This document shows, one piece after another, positions 60,207 to 64,000 of a DNA stretch of 64,000 bases. Below the pieces are notes generated by a model, which saw only the letters and a list, made by a program, of their open reading frames with translations, searched no databases and had not been told where the DNA came from. How positions within the stretch are numbered: position 1 is the first letter of the stretch; each line of letters begins with the position of its first letter. Position numbers and translations under genes: made by a program. This stretch comes from Azadirachta indica (lineage: Eukaryota > Streptophyta > Magnoliopsida > Sapindales > Meliaceae). Location: NCBI GenBank assembly GCA_022749755.1, contig CM040447.1:14669087-14733086 (forward strand). Direction: 5' to 3'.

Positions 60207-60373
60207 AAATGAGAGAGTTGATATTATTTTTCTTTACTCTTGATTATGGTAAATTACAATTCTCGTTTGTATGTTTGTTTTTTTTTTTTTTTTTTTTTTT
60301 AAACTTGTAAGCCTCCTGGTTATTACCAGCAGCTGAATTTGCTTGGGTTTTGCAAGTGATGTAAGAACAACTG

Positions 60374-60412
<39 letters not shown>

Positions 60413-60822
60413 GTTCTGTTTCCACATTAATTCTTGACGGTTATTTAATCATGTAAATGATAAAACAATCCTGAATGAATACGATGTGCAAGATTGATTC
60501 ATAGGTTTCACAAGAGGCTTGATTGGAGATTTCAATGTCAAGAGACAAAAGCCTTCCTTTCTTTTTTCCCTTTTTTATTTCCACCTTAGATGCAGAATCT
60601 TTTGAGATATGAAAGATCGAAGATTCCGCAGTGCCAATTGCGTTTTTCTATGTTTATCTTATCCTTAGCAGTTGCACCACTCAATTTATGTAGCTGCTTT
60701 GCATTTGCCTGTTCTTGTTTGATCTGATAGGATGGAGAGTGTTGCTTGCCGATGTTGACATCACCCACCCCTCCCTAATCTTTGCAGTTTCGTACTATAC
60801 ATATATACACGCTAAATTTTTG
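60207..60822. other. 3' region of small-protein gene
   Basis: Holds a T tract at 60277-60300 and a (TA)n run at 60376-60408, otherwise featureless. Confidence 0.55.
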
Positions 60823-62286
60823 GAGTTTTAACACGTACCTACCCTTAAATTTGAAATTTTAATATTTAAATAAAAAATTTTAAAAAGATATACTTACCTC
60901 CCCTGAACTGAACTATTAGTTAATTATTCAATTTTATTTATATAACTATAATCCCTTTAATTACTTAAAAAATAAAGTATAAGAAATTTAATTTGTATAT
61001 AATCAAAAATAATTTTAATTTATATTTATTTAAAAATTAAAAATTTAATTTACGATTTTAATAGTTAAATAGAAATTTTAAGAAAAGACACTCTTACCTC
61101 TCTTGAACTATCAATTGACCATGTATTTTCACATACCTTTTCTGAGATTTTAGATTTTAACACTTAAATGAAAGGTTTAAGTAAAAGCACACTTATCTCC
61201 CCTGAACCATTGGTTGACCATCCAATTTTATTTATATGACTATACTACTCTTAATTGTTTCAAAGTAAAATATATGAAATTCAATTTATATGTAATCAAA
61301 AATAATTTTAATTTATATTTATTTAAAAATTAGAAATTTAATTAATGATAATTTAATTTAACAATTTTAATTTATGTGTATTTAATATTTATTGAAATTA
61401 AGAATTTAATTAATGATAATTTAACTTGATAATTTTAGTTTACATTTATTTAATATTTACTCAAAATAGGAATTTAATTTTTATTCATATATTATATTGA
61501 TCCAAATCTCAAATCTTAATATGCAAAGCCGTCATCTTTCTTACTTACCTCTTTTACAAAATTTTCTATCAATAAATTATATTTTTTTATTTTACTAAAC
61601 AATTTAATAGGCTTATCAATCTTACTCTTCTTATAAAAATACTTTAATACAAAATTTATGTCATACACATTCATATTAAATCGACACTTCAATATCAATC
61701 TTATAACTCGTAAAGCAAATGTAAACTTTTGGGTTTATACAAAAAATTTAATGGAACTAAGCAATAACGAAAAATTAAAAAAAAAAATCAACATAACTAA
61801 ATTGCTAATTTTAAATATTATTAAATAAATTTTTAATTTAAATAAATATTAAAATGAATATAAATTATAATTGTCATTAATCAAAATTTGAATTATTTTA
61901 ATTTTTTGAACATCAAATAAATTAAAATTGAGTTTCTTAGATTTTATTTTGAAGCAATTAAGGGTATTATAATTATTTTAAGTGAAAATATATGGTCAAT
62001 TGATAGTGCAAGAGAGGTAAGTGTGTCTTTTCTTAAAATTTCTATTTAACTATTAAAATCGTAAATTAAATTTTTAATTTTTAAATAAATATAAATTAAA
62101 ATTATTTTTGATTATATACAAATTGAATTTCTTATACTTTACTTTGAAGTGATTAAGGGTATTATAATCATATAAATAAAATTGAATGATCAACTAATAG
62201 TTTAGGGGAGGTAAGTGTATCTTTTTTTAAACTTTTCCTCTAAATGTTAAAATTTCAAATCTCAGGGGAGGTATGTGTTAAAACCC
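60823..62286. mobile_element. Long-TIR element with repeated subterminal box (1.46 kb)
   Basis: The ends read GAGTTTTAACACGTACCT (left) and, as reverse complement of the right, GGGTTTTAACACATACCT. The arms align for several hundred bases. A box of the type CTTACCTCCCCTGAACTAT followed by TTGA-CAT recurs at about 60886, 61096 and 61186 in the left arm, and in inverted orientation at about 61997 and 62198 in the right arm. No transposase frame is present. Long TIRs suggest a Mutator-like or fold-back element; a target duplication was not convincingly identified. Confidence 0.7.
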
Positions 62287-63425
62287 CCTTTATTTAATTT
62301 GTTGGGCCAGTTTTCTTTCTACTTTGTTTGGTGGGCTCTACTATTTTACATAGACGAAAGCAGCACTAAGATGGCCTGCTTCACATTTCAAAATTACCAA
62401 ATCGAGTAAGTTAAGTTTAGGGAATTAAAATATAATAATTTAAATTAAATAAAGATTTGAAGGTAGCTGCAGCGAAGTTTCCTTTGCTTTCTTTGAATCC
62501 GTGATTCTAGATCTGGACTTCTAGTGCTAGAAGTTTCTGATTTGATGTAGAGGCCTTTTGATTTCAGTTCAAACTTCAAAAATAATTAATAACGACCAAC
62601 CAATTTCACATGACCAACTGCTATTAGCTTTGTCCCTTTTGACCCAGTCCTTATTGCTACTTATCATACCATAATTTGTTTATAACCAGCTACGACGATA
62701 ACAATGTGGTTGTCTGTTGAAAGTTATTAAAAGAATGATGACACCAAAGCAAACAAGATAAAGAGAAGAGGTGTAAAATAAAATAAATTTAGTTGGCAAG
62801 GACATTAGATATTTGCCACAAATGCCTTATGACAGATATCCTAATAAATTTATAATTGAAAGGGATATGAATATCAAAGTTATAATTAAAATTTTAAAAA
62901 TAACTCATTAACAACTAAATTAAGATGTATTTTGATAATTTTGGTTAATAAAAAAAAAATTTAAATTATTACTTGGCGGGCACGAAACAATGTTAGCACT
63001 CGGACGTCTGCGATGCTATCTAACTATGAAAATACTTCCAGCTTTAATATATATATCCTTCTTTTTTTTATTTTTTTAAAGAAATTAATTTAATTGAATA
63101 AAATAATAATAAAAAGTCATTGCTTAAAATTACCGCTGGATCTGCGAGTGCCACCTCAATCACGTGCTGACCTCACTCATGATTCCAATATTTAAAAAAA
63201 CAGGAAAATTAATTAGGACATCAGAAGATTCCCCAAACGTCGTCGTTTAAGTCTTACCAAACATCCCCAGACAGCAAACCCACCCGCCTCCGCCTTCAAA
63301 AGCCCAAAATCAGAGATTGCGAAAGAACGTGCCAAACAAGACAGTCTTGCGACATCGCACGCAGCTCCCAATATTAGCAAAATAAAAAGCGAAAAGGCGC
63401 AACTCAACTCGACTTCAAATATTTG

Positions 63426-63460
<35 letters not shown>

Positions 63461-63589
63461 GGTCGTTGCGATAAAGGCTTGGTCGAATCTTTTCCCGTAC
63501 TCTTTTGAAGGTCAGAGGAAAAAGAAAAAAAAATAACGACACAATACCACCAACAAAAATTAAAATAATTACCATAACAAAATGAGTCG
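62287..63589. other. Spacer and promoter of the downstream gene
   Basis: No gene is seen. A CACGTG G-box lies at 63161-63166 and a (GA)n tract at 63427-63459, both plausible promoter elements for the gene starting near 63600. Confidence 0.5.
63427..63459. repeat. (GA)n microsatellite
   Basis: About sixteen GA units, typical of plant promoter or 5' UTR microsatellites. Confidence 0.9.
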
Positions 63590-63599
63590 CGTCGCGTGT

Positions 63600-63714
63600 T
63601 AGACCATGACGTTTTACGTGATATACAACTTCTTCGCCGACTCGTCTCTGATCTTTCCGTTATCTTGTTTCATCTCTAACCGCTTCTAGGGTTTGCTTCT
63701 CCTTCGCGTTTAAG
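63600..63714 (+). promoter_or_regulatory. Probable 5' UTR leader exon of a gene beyond the window
   Basis: Pyrimidine-rich leader with AACCGCTTCTAGGGTTTGC followed by a strong donor TTTAAG|GTAACT at 63714/63715 and a plant-like 5' UTR intron; an acceptor-like TCGATAG ends at 63901. No coding start was found before the window ends, so product and strand assignment rest on splice signals only. Confidence 0.35.
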
Positions 63715-64000
63715 GTAACTCTTCATATCCGCCGATTTTTATTTATTATTATTATTATTTCGTGCTCGTGCCAAACTTTTTTTTTCTTTTTAAAATTTAA
63801 TATTTGAATTTTTTACGTGCTGCTTTGTTGCTGAGAGTATTTAAGGAAGGTGAATAAGATTTTATAATTCTTCAGTTTTATGTCGTTTGGTTTCTCGATA
63901 GGTGCGAGCAGGATAGCTGTATCTCTTGTTCCATTGCTGGATATTATCTTTTATTTGGCTCTTTTTTTACTTTTAAAAATTTTACGAGGTTTTTGAATTT

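Noticed and set aside
61516..61698. 60-codon Lys/Phe-rich minus-strand frame within the TIR element
   Set aside because: Considered as a transposase remnant but has no DDE-type or zinc-finger signature and lies in low-complexity AT-rich DNA.
1..64000. CRISPR array, operon, phage or bacterial insertion sequence
   Set aside because: All genes are intron-containing or plant-type nuclear genes, and no such structures were seen.

Overview
This is a eudicot nuclear genome segment. It is AT-rich between genes, has GT-AG introns with canonical plant splice sites, contains large-exon plant gene families (PLS-class PPR, plant auxilin-like, gamma carbonic anhydrase), and is littered with short terminal-inverted-repeat DNA transposon relics. 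A woody dicot such as Citrus would fit, but that is inference from general resemblance and not from a search. Nothing prokaryotic or viral was seen.

Layout. (1) 1-8 kb: two tandem minus-strand copies of a TMEM53/DUF829 gene. The first runs off the left edge and the second is complete in four exons. About 4.4 kb between them is filled by four fold-back or MITE elements. (2) 8-13.7 kb: gene-free, with a nested pair of DNA transposons (a 1.55-kb Mutator-like element inside an older hAT-like one). (3) 13.7-17.5 kb: a seven-exon chloroplast-type alpha/beta hydrolase on the plus strand, followed by an isolated terminal-exon-like fragment on the minus strand and a 1.25-kb TIR element with a polypurine tract. 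(4) 20.3-24.6 kb: an RFC3-like clamp-loader protein with a roughly 450-residue disordered N-terminal extension, followed by a convergent RER1 gene (minus, 25.8-28.2 kb). (5) 28.2-32 kb: gene-free. (6) 32-35.4 kb: soluble inorganic pyrophosphatase. (7) 36.8-40.8 kb: mitochondrial complex I gamma carbonic anhydrase. (8) 41-47.9 kb: a long gene-free stretch with microsatellites and telomere-like repeats. (9) 48-55 kb: an AUL1-type auxilin-like J-protein with a 14-copy, 13-residue charged helical repeat. (10) 56.6-58.3 kb: an intronless PLS-type PPR protein. (11) 59.8-60.2 kb: a small basic plant protein of unknown function. (12) 60.8-62.3 kb: a long-TIR element. (13) 63.6 kb to the edge: apparently the 5' leader of a plus-strand gene whose coding part lies outside the window.

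The genes do not form a pathway. They are ordinary housekeeping and organelle genes (pyrophosphate hydrolysis, Golgi retrieval, clathrin uncoating, complex I assembly, organelle RNA processing). I did not find a new multi-gene system. The most unusual items are the 13-residue repeat in the auxilin-like protein, the N-terminally extended RFC3-like protein with a changed SRC motif, the duplicated 3' splice site in the pyrophosphatase leader, and several TIR elements with internal structure. Exon boundaries were derived by hand from splice consensus, reading frame and family resemblance. All inter-exon phases add up for the genes listed as complete.
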